A stretch of DNA of 64,000 bases from Vibrio sp. AND4 (GTDB lineage: Bacteria; Pseudomonadota; Gammaproteobacteria; Enterobacterales; Vibrionaceae): the NCBI RefSeq assembly GCF_000171815.1, contig NZ_ABGR01000010.1:50888-114887 (forward strand), given 5' to 3'. The notes under the pieces are model-generated. The model had not been told where the DNA came from and did no database searches. It was given only the letters and a program-made list of their open reading frames with translations. Every line of letters starts with the position of its first letter. The first letter of the stretch is position 1. The translations under genes were made by a program, and so were the position numbers. Below, piece after piece: positions 47,711 through 57,536 of this stretch.

Positions 47711-48637
47711 TCACATGTTCTCTATTCTTTGTTTCACTTGCAGTACCTTGTCTGCATAGCTTGGGTCTGTTGCGTACCCTGCACTGTGAATGCCGCGAAT
47801 AAAAGATTCAGAATCACCACCTTGCTCTAATGCTGTTTCGTAACGAGGATTCTCGTTCAAAAAGCGCACGTAGTCATTAAAGCTGTCTTGGTAATTCGAG
47901 TAAGAACGGAACGCAGCGGTCTCTTTAACGGGCGTCTTGTCGTGAAATTCCAGTGTTTGAGTGGTGACTTTATCACCCTGCCAACTGCGGTCTGCTTTTA
48001 TGTTGAACAGGTTATTACTGCTACCGCGCGCATTTTTTACCACTTTTTGCCCCCAGCCAGTTTCTAGAGCAGCTTGAGCAAGCAGTAATGAAGGTTCGAC
48101 ACCCAAGGCTTTCGCTGCTCGGACTGCGTAAGGCTTCATTGAATGAACAAAAGACTCTGGTGAATCGAAACGTGATGGCTCAGAGCCCGAGCGGGGCAGT
48201 TGGCCCGACTCAATCAAACGCTGTTCAATCTCACGCGCTTTCTTCGGATCCACACGGCGGTATTCAACAGCACTATTTGCCGCATCACGCATCGCCGTCT
48301 CACTCTTATCATCACCTTGACCAACGGTCAGCTGCTTTACAATCATGTCAGCTAAACCCATCGAACCTGACGCGCTCAAGTTACTCGCCGTCTGCTCATC
48401 CAGCATTTGACGATAGAACTTTCCATTTTGGCTGTTCATCAAATTCGACTCGAAGCCTTCATTCGCCTCGCGCATCGATTTCAGCATCATTGACGTGAAG
48501 ATAGATTCAAACTGACGCGCCGCAGCTTGCAGCGCTTCATGCTCACCCTCTTTGCCCTCTTTCACCGCTTTCTGACGAAGCGAATCAAGTGAGCTGATGT
48601 CGTGAATAAAACCGATATCGTTAGGATTATTGACCAT
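47711..48637 (-). CDS. flgJ: Flagellar rod assembly protein / peptidoglycan hydrolase FlgJ
   Basis: FlgJ caps the growing rod and cuts the peptidoglycan to let it through. Residues about 30-115 are the rod-binding domain (AARQFESIFTSMMLKSMREANEG). Residues about 150-305 form the glucosaminidase domain, with the catalytic Glu in AQAALETGWGQ and the NLFNIK block. Length is 308 residues, the dual-domain form found in gammaproteobacteria. It starts 18 bases after flgI. Confidence 0.95.
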   Translation of the reverse strand: MVNNPNDIGFIHDISSLDSLRQKAVKEGKEGEHEALQAAARQFESIFTSMMLKSMREANEGFESNLMNSQNGKFYRQMLDEQTASNLSASGSMGLADMIVKQLTVGQGDDKSETAMRDAANSAVEYRRVDPKKAREIEQRLIESGQLPRSGSEPSRFDSPESFVHSMKPYAVRAAKALGVEPSLLLAQAALETGWGQKVVKNARGSSNNLFNIKADRSWQGDKVTTQTLEFHDKTPVKETAAFRSYSNYQDSFNDYVRFLNENPRYETALEQGGDSESFIRGIHSAGYATDPSYADKVLQVKQRIENM

Positions 48638-48655
48638 GATTGCTCTCCTAATCGA

Positions 48656-49747
48656 TTAGATGATGATCAGCTGGCCTTCAATGGCACCAGCTTGTTTTAA
48701 TGCTTGCAGAATCGCCATCAAATCCGAAGGAGCTGCGCCGACTTCATTGACGGCACGGACGAGGTCATCCAAGGTCAAACCCGGTTCAAATTTGAACATC
48801 TTGCCTTTCTCTTCGCTTATTTCGATATCAGAATCTGGCACCACAACCGTTTGACCACCAGAAAAGCCGTTAGGTTGGCTAACATTGAGGTTCTCTTTGA
48901 TCGCAACTGTCATGCCGCCGTGCGTAACGGCCGCTGGTTTGAGACGAACGTGCTTGCCGACAACAATGGTACCAGTGCGAGAATTCACAATGATTTTCGC
49001 AGCCCCGTCAGCAGGATCAAATTCTAGATTTTCGATGGCAGATAAAAACGCAACTCTCTGGCTTACATCACGTGGCGCACGAACACGAACAGAAGTGGCA
49101 TCAACCGCACTGGCCATTTGAGGGCCAAGGAAATTATTCACGCTATCCGCCATGCGCTGCGCCGTTGTGAAATCAGAATCAAGCAGGTTAAATGTGATGT
49201 AATCGCCACGGCCAAATGGATTGGGAATTTCACGCTCTACCGTGGCTCCGCTTGAGATAAGGCCAACCGTTGGATTGTTGCCTACAATCTTGGAGCCGTC
49301 TGCACCCTCTGCACTAAAGCCGCTCACAACAAGGTTTCCTTGAGCAACAGCGTAAACTTGTCCGTCTAAACCTTTTAGAAAGGTTTGTAGCAAAGTACCG
49401 CCGCGGAGACTTTTTGCACTGCCGACCGAAGAGACAGTCACATCCACTTGTTGTCCCGGCTTTGAAAATGGCGGCAAGGTTGCCGTTACCATCACAGCGG
49501 CAACGTTTTTAATCTTTGGTTTCGTCCCTGGCGGCATTTGGATGCCGAAGTTTTGCAGCATTGCCGCAAAGCTTTGCTCGGTAAACGGGTTCGATTCGCC
49601 CGTGCCCGGTAAGCCAGAAACTAAGCCATAACCCACTAGTTGGTTGCTACGCACACCGGCTACTTGCGCCACGTCTTTGATACGCGCAGCTTGGGCTGTG
49701 GTTGCAAATAACGCAACACTCAACAGTACTAATAGGATTCTCTTCAT
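48656..49747 (-). CDS. flgI: Flagellar P-ring protein FlgI
   Basis: FlgI forms the periplasmic P ring around the rod in the peptidoglycan layer. A signal peptide ([21 protein letters not shown]) precedes the mature 343-residue protein. Conserved blocks include [20 protein letters not shown] and [19 protein letters not shown]. Length is 363 residues. It lies between flgH and flgJ in the usual order. Confidence 0.97.
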   Translation of the reverse strand: MKRILLVLLSVALFATTAQAARIKDVAQVAGVRSNQLVGYGLVSGLPGTGESNPFTEQSFAAMLQNFGIQMPPGTKPKIKNVAAVMVTATLPPFSKPGQQVDVTVSSVGSAKSLRGGTLLQTFLKGLDGQVYAVAQGNLVVSGFSAEGADGSKIVGNNPTVGLISSGATVEREIPNPFGRGDYITFNLLDSDFTTAQRMADSVNNFLGPQMASAVDATSVRVRAPRDVSQRVAFLSAIENLEFDPADGAAKIIVNSRTGTIVVGKHVRLKPAAVTHGGMTVAIKENLNVSQPNGFSGGQTVVVPDSDIEISEEKGKMFKFEPGLTLDDLVRAVNEVGAAPSDLMAILQALKQAGAIEGQLIII

Positions 49748-49791
49748 GCTTACTTAATCTCGTGCAGTCAAATTGCCGTCGATGCGGACGC

Positions 49792-50574
49792 TTACAAGGC
49801 TACATTAAAGAATCGTGCCAAAAAGCCCGGCTCTTGCATATCTTGTGGTAGGCCAGTACCAGAGTATTGAATTCTTGCATTAGAAACGCGGTTTGAGGCA
49901 ATGGTATTATCGAAATTTATATCATCAGGGCGAATAGTACCGCTGAGGCGGATGTACTCATCACCAGTATTCAATGTCATCCACTTCTCGCCGCGGATCA
50001 CTAAGTTGCCGTTTGCCAGCACTTCAATCACTTCTACCGTGATATAGCCACTGATACTATTGCTTTGCTTGGCTGAAGAGTCGCCTGCAAAGGTATTGGT
50101 GTTGTTCAGATCGTACGAGAAGTTATATTTTCCGCCAATCTGTAGCTCTTGACCACCGACAGACAGAGGTTCCATTTTCGCATCATTGGTTTTTGATAAG
50201 TCGGCATTGGCGCTTTTCGTTGCACGTGTTGTCTCGTCTAGCGTCACAGTAATAATGTCGCCGACCCCACGCGGTTTAGAATCATCGTAAAGGTCAGTAA
50301 TGTGGTCTGCGCTAAATAGCGAACCCGTTGCCGCTGCGTAGTGTTCCGGTTTTTGCTTCGGATGAATCGGCGACCATGCCGGGTCACCTGCCACCGGATC
50401 GGTTCTGCCGCGCAGAGTATCGATGATGCCGCTGCTCTCGTCTTTCGATTTGTCGCCTTCAACCGCATCCACCACCGTTGTCGCTTGGCTAACTTCGTCA
50501 GTTTCGATAGGTTTTAGCATCGCACAACCAGACATGGTCGTAATAAGTGCAAGTAGACAAATACGTTTCATCAT
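49792..50574 (-). CDS. flgH: Flagellar L-ring lipoprotein FlgH
   Basis: FlgH forms the L ring in the outer membrane. The signal [19 protein letters not shown] has lipobox MSGC with the lipidated Cys near residue 17. The conserved region [31 protein letters not shown] appears in two halves about residues 85-118. Length is 260 residues; an N-terminal acidic spacer of about 60 residues precedes the domain. Confidence 0.96.
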   Translation of the reverse strand: MMKRICLLALITTMSGCAMLKPIETDEVSQATTVVDAVEGDKSKDESSGIIDTLRGRTDPVAGDPAWSPIHPKQKPEHYAAATGSLFSADHITDLYDDSKPRGVGDIITVTLDETTRATKSANADLSKTNDAKMEPLSVGGQELQIGGKYNFSYDLNNTNTFAGDSSAKQSNSISGYITVEVIEVLANGNLVIRGEKWMTLNTGDEYIRLSGTIRPDDINFDNTIASNRVSNARIQYSGTGLPQDMQEPGFLARFFNVAL

Positions 50575-50601
50575 TGGCTTCCTAAATCCCGATCTTAGCG
50601 A

Positions 50602-51390
50602 TTACAACTGCTGGTTAATGAAGCTCATCATCTTATCGACCGATGAGATTACTTTTGAGTTCATTTCATACACGCGCTGAGCCTCGATCATATTGACCAG
50701 CTCTTCTGTCACATTCACGTTCGATGCTTCTAACATGGATTGACGAATTTCACCTAAACCATCCAGACCAGGAACGCCTTCTTGTGGATCACCACTTGCA
50801 CCAGTCGGAAGATAAAGGTTCTGCCCGATTGGCTCTAAGCCACCTGGGTTAACGAAATCAGTAATGGTTAACTGTCCTACTACCACATTGTTTTGCTCAC
50901 CACGGACACGAACCGAGACTTCACCGTCTGTGCCAACTGTGATAGAAATCGCGTCTTCAGGAATCACTATCTCAGGTTCAACAGCGTAACCAGAACCAGA
51001 AGTCACTAAGGTTCCTTCACCATCCAGCGTGAACTGACCGTTACGAGTGTACCCAATATTGCCGTCAGGCAAGGTCACTTGGAAGAAGCCATCACCTTCC
51101 ACCATCATGTCCAGCGCGTTGGTGGTAGTCTGTGCATTTCCGTGCGTGTGCACTTTTTGCGTGGCCACGACTTTAGAGCCCGCCCCCAACATCAAACCAC
51201 TTGGCAGTTCCGTGTTTTGAGAGGACTGGCCGCCCGGTTGATTGATATTTTGATAGAACAAATCTTCAAAAACTGCACGGCTCTTTTTAAAACCAACCGT
51301 TGAAGCGTTCGCCAAGTTGTTTGAAATCGTTGCTATATTGGTCTGCTGAGCGTCTAGACCCGTTTTACTTACCCATAGTGCTGGATGCAT
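50602..51390 (-). CDS. flgG: Flagellar distal rod protein FlgG
   Basis: FlgG forms the distal rod. The N-terminal signature LDAQQTNIATISNNLANASTVGFK is within residues 13-36, and the C-terminal helix (EELVNMIEAQRVYEMNSKVISSVDKMMSFINQ in part) ends the protein. Length is 262 residues. It is 18 bases after flgF. Confidence 0.96.
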   Translation of the reverse strand: MHPALWVSKTGLDAQQTNIATISNNLANASTVGFKKSRAVFEDLFYQNINQPGGQSSQNTELPSGLMLGAGSKVVATQKVHTHGNAQTTTNALDMMVEGDGFFQVTLPDGNIGYTRNGQFTLDGEGTLVTSGSGYAVEPEIVIPEDAISITVGTDGEVSVRVRGEQNNVVVGQLTITDFVNPGGLEPIGQNLYLPTGASGDPQEGVPGLDGLGEIRQSMLEASNVNVTEELVNMIEAQRVYEMNSKVISSVDKMMSFINQQL

Positions 51391-51408
51391 TTTGAACCTC
51401 TAACTCTG

Positions 51409-52158
51409 TTAACTCATACGAAGCAATGAATCTGAAGATTTATCCATTTCTTCAGCGGTGCTCATCATTTTGACCTGCATTTCAAACTGACGTTGAAGGT
51501 CAATCAGAGCCGTCATTTCACCTACGGCATTCACGTTACTACCTTCAATAGCACCAGTTTGGATGCTGATAGAACCGTCGACTTCGTAAGGCTGGTTTGG
51601 AGTTTTATGGCGGAATAAACCATTGGTATCTTTAAACAAGTTTTGATCGTCTGTGCGTACAAGCTTGATACGATCAACCACTTCTAATTCTTCAGCCGGT
51701 GCACCTTGAGGCAGTACAGAGATGGTGCCATCACGACCTATTTCAATTTTAGAGACTGGGATTGGTAAGGTAATTGGTGCATCGTTTTCGCCTAAAACCA
51801 CATGACCACTTGCGTTAGTTAGCAAGCCATTTTGATCCACTTTTAGGTTACCGTTACGTGTCAGACCCTCTTTACCAGTATGATCCATAACAGAGATCCA
51901 GCCGTCACCTTCTATTGTCACGTCTAGGTCACGACCTGTTGTAATCACACTGCCTTGAGCAAAGTTATGTCCTGGACGTTCCGTCATGCTGAATACACGT
52001 GAAGGCAAACCTTCACCGTAAGCTTGCATAGAACGAGCTTGTGCTAAATCAGCGCGAAAACCAGTTGTACTCACGTTTGCTAGGTTGTTGGCACGCAATT
52101 GCAGGGCCTGCATATTTTGCTTGGCGCCGCTCATTGCGAGAAACAGTGCGCGATCCAT
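51409..52158 (-). CDS. flgF: Flagellar proximal rod protein FlgF
   Basis: FlgF is a proximal rod protein. The start MDRALFLAMSGAKQNMQALQ and the rod signature (NNLANVSTTGFRAD) are at the N-terminus; the C-terminal helix (MTALIDLQRQFEMQVKMMSTAEEMDKSSDSLL, in part) is conserved. Length is 249 residues. It is the first gene of the flgFGHIJ transcript, with its own sigma-54 promoter and a long hairpin between it and flgE. Confidence 0.95.
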   Translation of the reverse strand: MDRALFLAMSGAKQNMQALQLRANNLANVSTTGFRADLAQARSMQAYGEGLPSRVFSMTERPGHNFAQGSVITTGRDLDVTIEGDGWISVMDHTGKEGLTRNGNLKVDQNGLLTNASGHVVLGENDAPITLPIPVSKIEIGRDGTISVLPQGAPAEELEVVDRIKLVRTDDQNLFKDTNGLFRHKTPNQPYEVDGSISIQTGAIEGSNVNAVGEMTALIDLQRQFEMQVKMMSTAEEMDKSSDSLLRMS

Positions 52159-52193
52159 AAATTACTCCAAAAGTTCTCTGTACAGGGAGTAAA

Positions 52194-52210
52194 AGCAATA
52201 GTTATGCCAA
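52194..52210 (-). promoter_or_regulatory. Sigma-54 promoter of flgF
   Basis: On the minus strand TTGGCAT (52210-52204), five bases, then TTGC (52198-52195), followed by T. An exact match in spacing and core. The predicted start is about 25 bases before flgF, leaving a short leader. Confidence 0.88.
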
Positions 52211-52401
52211 CATTGAAATAGTGTTATTAATCAAAAGCTTGAATTAAAGAAGGTGTTTTTAGTGGCAATTCAGAATGAATAAACCAAGAGAGAGGCAATG
52301 TTTTGATCCGCCTAACGGCAACAGCGGCAAGTTGAAGATCAAATCATGCCCGACCTGCACTAAGCCAGTTTCAGGTTGAGCACCAGATGAATCGCATCAT
52401 G

Positions 52402-52437
52402 TCATCAAACGCTGCAAGTACTCGCAGCATTTGATGA
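52402..52437 (-). terminator. Long hairpin between flgE and flgF
   Basis: Arms of 14 bases (52402-52415 and 52424-52437) pair with one mismatch around an eight-base loop. It lies 28 bases after the flgE stop. A T run is missing, so it may act as a stabiliser or partial terminator rather than a full stop. Confidence 0.6.
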
Positions 52438-52464
52438 AACAAATGACAGAACTCGCGAACGACT

Positions 52465-53778
52465 CTAGCGAATCTGGAGAATGTTTTGTTGTAACTGGTT
52501 ATCAACCTCTAACGCACGAGAGTTTGCTTGGAAGTTACGCTGAGCAGAAATCAGGTCCACCAATTCTTGGGTCATATCAATGTTTGATTGCTCAAGGGTA
52601 CCGTTGCTGATCGTACCAAAAGAGCCTTTGTTTGATTCACCCCATACCTTAGCACCAGAGTTTTGAGTCGAATCCCATTGAGTACCACCTTTTTTATCAA
52701 GCCCTTGCTCGTTAGGAACACGAACTAGCGCCACACGACCCAATGTTACGTTTTCACCGTTTGAGTAAGTACCCAATACGTTGCCGTTTTCATCGAAGTC
52801 GACTTTAGTTAGGAAGCCCGTTGTTGCGCCATCCTCATCGAACTTAGTCAGTTCAAATGGTGCAGCAAACTGAGTGGCTGAATTTAGACCAAAGTTAAGT
52901 GTTTGCTCTGGATCCGCACCGTTCAAATCCACTGGCGTTGTATTTGTCGCAGGATCGCCCATCGCTACCGATGTGATTGGTTGGCCACTGTTTAAGCTAG
53001 CTAGCGTACCATCATTGTTGAATTTGATCGTGTGACCAACATGCCCCGTAGGACTCGCAGCATCACCGTTAGCAACGTTCAATGGTTTCTCACCATCTTT
53101 GTCCGTTACTGTGTAGTATGTTTGCCACGTGTTTGGCTGATTTTGGTCTTTGAGGTAATAAGTCGTTAACTTGTAAGACTGACCCATAGAATCGTAAATC
53201 GTTGAAGAAGTCGAACGGTTGTACGTATCTGGATCTGAGAAATCGAACTGAGCTGGATCTTTTAAATCAGCATTTGCCGGTAAATTCACACCGACTTCAA
53301 TATTTTCGGTTTGCTTTGGCTTACCAAATTCAGCTGGTATATTGATGGCTTGTGGCTCGTAAGACGCCACCTCTCCTGAGTCAGGGTCGACTTGGTAACC
53401 AAGAAGAAACTCATCGTTTGCCGTTACCATGTAATTATCTTTGTTCAAATGGAATGCACCATTACGCGTCATTTCATTTTGTTGCGGTGTAAGGCGCTCT
53501 TTCGCAACTGAGAAGAAACCCGTGCCCGATATACGCAAGTCCATTGGGTTGTTGGTGTAAATACTTGAACCTTCATGGAACTGTTGTGCTACCTGGCTGG
53601 CTTGTGCACCGCCACCTGGAGTGGTCTTTGCGTTAGAGAACAAAGAGTTTGAGTAAACATCGCCAAACTCCGCACGAGACTCTTTAAAGCCATACGTGTT
53701 GGCGTTCGCAATATTGTTACTGGTGGTGTTCAAATCCAGTTGAGCGGAGGACAAACCGCTTAAAGATACATATGACAT
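52465..53778 (-). CDS. flgE: Flagellar hook protein FlgE
   Basis: FlgE builds the hook. The N-terminal SLSGLSSAQLDLNTTSNNIANANT (in part) and C-terminal (QRNFQANSRALEVDNQLQQNILQ) helices are the conserved parts; the central D1/D2 domains are variable. Length is 437 residues. It is downstream of flgD by 32 bases. Confidence 0.96.
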   Translation of the reverse strand: MSYVSLSGLSSAQLDLNTTSNNIANANTYGFKESRAEFGDVYSNSLFSNAKTTPGGGAQASQVAQQFHEGSSIYTNNPMDLRISGTGFFSVAKERLTPQQNEMTRNGAFHLNKDNYMVTANDEFLLGYQVDPDSGEVASYEPQAINIPAEFGKPKQTENIEVGVNLPANADLKDPAQFDFSDPDTYNRSTSSTIYDSMGQSYKLTTYYLKDQNQPNTWQTYYTVTDKDGEKPLNVANGDAASPTGHVGHTIKFNNDGTLASLNSGQPITSVAMGDPATNTTPVDLNGADPEQTLNFGLNSATQFAAPFELTKFDEDGATTGFLTKVDFDENGNVLGTYSNGENVTLGRVALVRVPNEQGLDKKGGTQWDSTQNSGAKVWGESNKGSFGTISNGTLEQSNIDMTQELVDLISAQRNFQANSRALEVDNQLQQNILQIR

Positions 53779-53810
53779 TTCAAAATCTCCTAACCTAACA
53801 CGCTATCGAA

Positions 53811-54518
53811 TTACGCTTTGCCGACTTCCAATACTTCTGCAAGTCGAACTGGCGATTCAAAACCTGCCAGATTGAGTAATACGTTTCCATCGCCCTTACC
53901 GAGAAGCACACTGTTCACATTCGCATAAGTAGACACTGGGAACTCTTGCGACTCCCCATCGACCAAACCAGACGCTTTCACCTTGTATTTACCAGAGGGC
54001 ATTGGGTTTCCGTTTTCATCATTACCGTCCCACAGCACACGAGTATCGCCAGCTGGTTTCGCACCAGCCTCAAAAGTCCGCACCAATTGGCCCGCTTCGT
54101 TTTCCACTCGCACAAAAAGATTATCGAGTGGCTTAGCAAGCTTCACCATTGCCGCCATTGTTGCATTGTCTTGCTTAACACCTGCCGCGCCAGGGACCAA
54201 TACGTCGCGACCAACCAAAGAGGAAGCCTGTAACGCCTGGTTTGATGTCATTGACGAGTTCAAATTCTCGAACTGAGAGTTCATCTTGCCGATGCCATCT
54301 ACGGTCGCAAATGACGCCATCTGGGCAATCATTTGGTCATTACCTACCGGCTTGAAAGGGTCCTGCTGAGACAATTGTTTAGTGAGCAAAGATAAGAAGT
54401 CTTCCTGTTTCAGTTCTTGCTTACCTGTACTCTCACCAGTTTTCTTATTCTCTTGTAGGCTTTTAAGCTGGTCGATATAGGACAAGCCGCTTTGACCAAC
54501 ATTATTAATTCCGGCCAT
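53811..54518 (-). CDS. flgD: Flagellar hook assembly (capping) protein FlgD
   Basis: FlgD caps the hook during assembly. The N-terminal region has QEDFLSLLTKQLSQQDPFKPVGNDQMIAQMASFATVDGI (in parts, about residues 40-77). The C-terminal part has the FLG-type Ig and tudor-like domains (VLWDGNDENGNPMPSGKY). Length is 235 residues. It is 16 bases after flgC. Confidence 0.95.
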   Translation of the reverse strand: MAGINNVGQSGLSYIDQLKSLQENKKTGESTGKQELKQEDFLSLLTKQLSQQDPFKPVGNDQMIAQMASFATVDGIGKMNSQFENLNSSMTSNQALQASSLVGRDVLVPGAAGVKQDNATMAAMVKLAKPLDNLFVRVENEAGQLVRTFEAGAKPAGDTRVLWDGNDENGNPMPSGKYKVKASGLVDGESQEFPVSTYANVNSVLLGKGDGNVLLNLAGFESPVRLAEVLEVGKA

Positions 54519-54534
54519 ACGCTACCCCCTATCC

Positions 54535-54948
54535 TTATTGACCCATCTGCAGCGTACGCAGCAGCATTTGTTTACTAGAGTCAGCGACTTGCACATTGGT
54601 TTGGTATGCGCGAGAAGCCGAAATCATGTTTGCCATTTCTTCCATTACATTCACGTTAGGCTTGTAAATGTAGCCTTCATCGTTTGCAAGAGGATGGTCT
54701 GGGTTGTACTCCGCGTTAAGCGGTTTATCACTTTCCACAATACCCATCACTTTCACCGGTACCGTATCACCGCCACGCATGGCGTTGCTTAACTCGGCAC
54801 CAAATACAGCATGGCGCGCTTTGTAAGTGTCTTTTGCAGAGCTACTGACACTGTCGGCGTTCGCCAAGTTACTTGAGGTAGTGTTCAGACGAACGGATTC
54901 AGCGCTCATTGCGGAACCTGTCACATTGAAGACGTTAAATAAGCTCAT
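54535..54948 (-). CDS. flgC: Flagellar proximal rod protein FlgC
   Basis: FlgC is a proximal rod protein. N-terminus SLFNVFNVTGSAMSAESVRLN and C-terminus (NVMEEMANMISASRAYQTNVQV) are the family hallmarks. Length is 137 residues. It begins 5 bases after flgB. Confidence 0.96.
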   Translation of the reverse strand: MSLFNVFNVTGSAMSAESVRLNTTSSNLANADSVSSSAKDTYKARHAVFGAELSNAMRGGDTVPVKVMGIVESDKPLNAEYNPDHPLANDEGYIYKPNVNVMEEMANMISASRAYQTNVQVADSSKQMLLRTLQMGQ

Positions 54949-54953
54949 CTAAA

Positions 54954-55349
54954 TTATTCCCCTTTGATTGCTTTGGTTAAGTTCTTGAATTTTCCGCCTA
55001 AAAAGTCGAGTGATGCTTGGTGTCTGATCTGGTTTTGCATAAATAAATTACGCTCTAAATCCAAATCTACCGTGTTGCCATCGCCCGTATCTGGCTGCGT
55101 AGGAAGACGATATAGCTTGTCCCCTACCAAGGTGGTAGTGGCAGGAATATGCCGACCATCTGTGCGACTAAGACCAATGCTTGCCCCAGATGTTGCCGCT
55201 TGCAATTCCTTGGCAAAGTCTAAACCTCTTGATTTATAACCAGGCGTGTTTGCTTGCGCAATGTTGGTGGAAATCACCTCTGCGTTGCGCTCACGTACGC
55301 CCACCGTGTGCTGGTGGATGCCTAATGCATTATCAAAAGAAATAGCCAT
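54954..55349 (-). CDS. flgB: Flagellar proximal rod protein FlgB
   Basis: FlgB is the first proximal rod protein. It has the rod signature RNAEVISTNIAQANTPGYKSR. Length is 131 residues. It is the first gene of the flgBCDE... unit, with a perfect sigma-54 promoter about 45 bases upstream. Confidence 0.95.
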   Translation of the reverse strand: MAISFDNALGIHQHTVGVRERNAEVISTNIAQANTPGYKSRGLDFAKELQAATSGASIGLSRTDGRHIPATTTLVGDKLYRLPTQPDTGDGNTVDLDLERNLFMQNQIRHQASLDFLGGKFKNLTKAIKGE

Positions 55350-55392
55350 GTTTGCCTCTACACTAAGAACTGACCGTTATTAATAACTAAAA

Positions 55393-55409
55393 AGCAATTT
55401 GCGTGCCAA
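55393..55409 (-). promoter_or_regulatory. Sigma-54 promoter of flgB
   Basis: On the minus strand TTGGCAC (55409-55403), five bases, then TTGC (55397-55394), followed by TTT. The best consensus match among the sigma-54 sites here. Confidence 0.9.
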
Positions 55410-55619
55410 TAAAAAAGTACGTGATATTGCCACTTAACTGACCAAAGGTATGAACAGCAATAAGCAAGCCAAGATGATGGATTGAATGTTATATCGAACC
55501 AATTCACCAGTTTGCCTCACTACAAAGATACATCCTTGCTTGCTCATCAGCAAAAGTGGTCATGGTTTACAAAGGAAAAAGTCTGATTGAATGAATTTAC
55601 AGGTGTGCAAAATAAAACG

Positions 55620-55651
55620 CACAAAAAAGCCTGACACACAGTCAGGCTTTT
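55620..55651 (-). terminator. Terminator of cheVR
   Basis: Eleven-base-pair stem aaaagcctgac (55625-55635) and gtcaggctttt (55641-55651), loop acaca. The minus-strand tail is TTTTTTGTG. Lies 43 bases after the cheR stop. Confidence 0.92.
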
Positions 55652-55694
55652 CGTCTTTGAAGCTTCCACACGCTTGCATATTACTCGTAAGTAA

Positions 55695-56522
55695 CTACTT
55701 CAACTTGTAGATAATACCTGGATTGCAGCGTACCATTTCAAACTTATCAGTTAGCCCCGTCAGTGATTCTGACGCTCCCAGCAGCAGGTAGCCGCCTGGA
55801 TTTAAGCTATTTGCCATTTGGTTCAGTACTTTAGATTTCATATCTGGTGAAAAGTATATCAGTACATTACGGCAGAAAATGATGTCAAACTTACCGATTA
55901 ACGCGTAGCTCTCCATCAAATTTTGAGGTCGAAAGTTGACTAGGCGTTTTACGTTGTCTTTCACTTTCATGCGGCCATCGCCTGCATCTTCAAAGAAGGT
56001 GCGACGACGCTCTGGCGAAAGACCACGTCCTAATGCTAGGTTGTCGTAGACACCCGCACGACACATGTCCAGCATGCTTGCAGAAATATCCGTAGCCGTA
56101 ATCGACACGTTTGGCAATAATCCCGGTTTACGCTGCTGCGTTTCTAGAATAGTCATTGCCATTGAGTAAGGTTCTTGACCTGATGAGCTGGCTGCTGACC
56201 AAATTTTGATTGGTCGCTTATTTGCCGCTAACTCCGGCAATATTTTGTCAGCTAATACCGTGAACGGATAAGTATCTCGGAACCACAGTGTTTCATTAGT
56301 CGTCATCGCATCCACAGCGGCAACTCGTAATTCACGATTGCGTCCTGTCACGACATCGCGCAGTAAATCCGATAGCGACGCCAACTTGAACTTAGTGACA
56401 AGTGGGCTAAGTCGGCTGCGCACTAGGTATTGCTTGCTCTCACCTAATACGATGCCACATTGTGATTCCAAAAAACGGCTAAAGTCACGATACTCTTGCT
56501 CACTGATTGTAATAGCAGTCAT
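55695..56522 (-). CDS. cheR: Chemoreceptor methyltransferase CheR
   Basis: CheR methylates glutamates on chemoreceptors using SAM. The N-terminal helical domain (about 1-75) and the C-terminal SAM-binding domain (IWSAASSSGQEPYSMAM near residue 110; FDIIFCRNVLIYF near 215) are present. Length is 275 residues, without a C-terminal receptor-tethering pentapeptide domain. It starts 11 bases after cheV. Linkage of cheV-cheR to flgB and flgA is typical of Vibrio. Confidence 0.95.
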   Translation of the reverse strand: MTAITISEQEYRDFSRFLESQCGIVLGESKQYLVRSRLSPLVTKFKLASLSDLLRDVVTGRNRELRVAAVDAMTTNETLWFRDTYPFTVLADKILPELAANKRPIKIWSAASSSGQEPYSMAMTILETQQRKPGLLPNVSITATDISASMLDMCRAGVYDNLALGRGLSPERRRTFFEDAGDGRMKVKDNVKRLVNFRPQNLMESYALIGKFDIIFCRNVLIYFSPDMKSKVLNQMANSLNPGGYLLLGASESLTGLTDKFEMVRCNPGIIYKLK

Positions 56523-56533
56523 TAATGTCTCTT

Positions 56534-57460
56534 TTATTGTGTTAGTGCAGATTTAACCGCGTTACCCAATTCATCTGGGTTAAATTTCGCAATGAAGGCA
56601 TTCGCGCCTACACGCTCAACCATGGCTTGATTGAAGACGCCACTCAGTGATGAGTGCAAGATGACATAGAGGTTCTTCAATTCTGCATTTCGGCGAATTT
56701 CGGCCGTCAGCGTGTAGCCATCCATCTCTGGCATTTCGATGTCAGAAATAACCAAAGCGATCTGATCGCAGATGTCACCCTCTTGGGCCATTTCGAGCAG
56801 TTTGTTGTAAGCTTCTTTACCATCTTTCGCAGAGACAACCTCAAAGCCGATTGAAGTAATGGCACGTTCAACCTGCTTTCGCGCTACCGTCGAGTCGTCA
56901 GCGATCAATACACGACGCACAATTGGCTTCTCTTGTTCCGCAACAGCGATCTCCTCACAGATGCTCGCATCCATGGTTTCATCTACTGGAGCAATCTCTG
57001 CAAGGATTTTCTCAACGTCCAGAATTTCTACTAGCTCGTTATCAATGTTGGTTACCGCAGTTAGGTAATGCGCCTTACCCGCGCCATCTGGTGGCGGTAA
57101 AATCGCTTCCCAATGCATGTTAATAATACGCTCAACTGAAGACACCAAGAATGCTTGGATAGAACGGTTGAATTCAGCAATAACAACAAAACATTTATCA
57201 ATATCAGTAGTTGGACGACCACCGATTGCCAAGCTTAAATCGATCACGGACACGGTATGGCCACGGATATGAGCGACACCTTTCACCAGTGGATGCAAAT
57301 TTGGCATCGAAGTCAGCTTAGGACACTGCAGTACTTCTTTTACTTTGAATACGTTAATGCCGTAACGCTGTCGTCCCATCAACCGAAAAGTCAATAATTC
57401 CAATCGATTTTGGCCGACGAGTTGCGTACGCTGATTCACCGAATCAAGAATCCCCGTCAT
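56534..57460 (-). CDS. cheV: Chemotaxis coupling protein CheV
   Basis: CheV couples receptors to CheA and adapts by phosphorylation. The N-terminal CheW domain (about 20-165; GINVFKVKEVLQCP near 35) is followed by a receiver domain (about 185-305). The phosphoacceptor Asp is in VISDIEMPEMDGY (near 245), and the conserved Lys is in IAKFNPDELG. Length is 308 residues. It diverges from flgA by 76 bases. Confidence 0.95.
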   Translation of the reverse strand: MTGILDSVNQRTQLVGQNRLELLTFRLMGRQRYGINVFKVKEVLQCPKLTSMPNLHPLVKGVAHIRGHTVSVIDLSLAIGGRPTTDIDKCFVVIAEFNRSIQAFLVSSVERIINMHWEAILPPPDGAGKAHYLTAVTNIDNELVEILDVEKILAEIAPVDETMDASICEEIAVAEQEKPIVRRVLIADDSTVARKQVERAITSIGFEVVSAKDGKEAYNKLLEMAQEGDICDQIALVISDIEMPEMDGYTLTAEIRRNAELKNLYVILHSSLSGVFNQAMVERVGANAFIAKFNPDELGNAVKSALTQ

Positions 57461-57536
57461 ATGCTCATCTCCATCTCAAACTTTTTGTTTTTAAATGATA
57501 CTCTACGGCTGGCAGGCATAATACCAGAGAAACAGT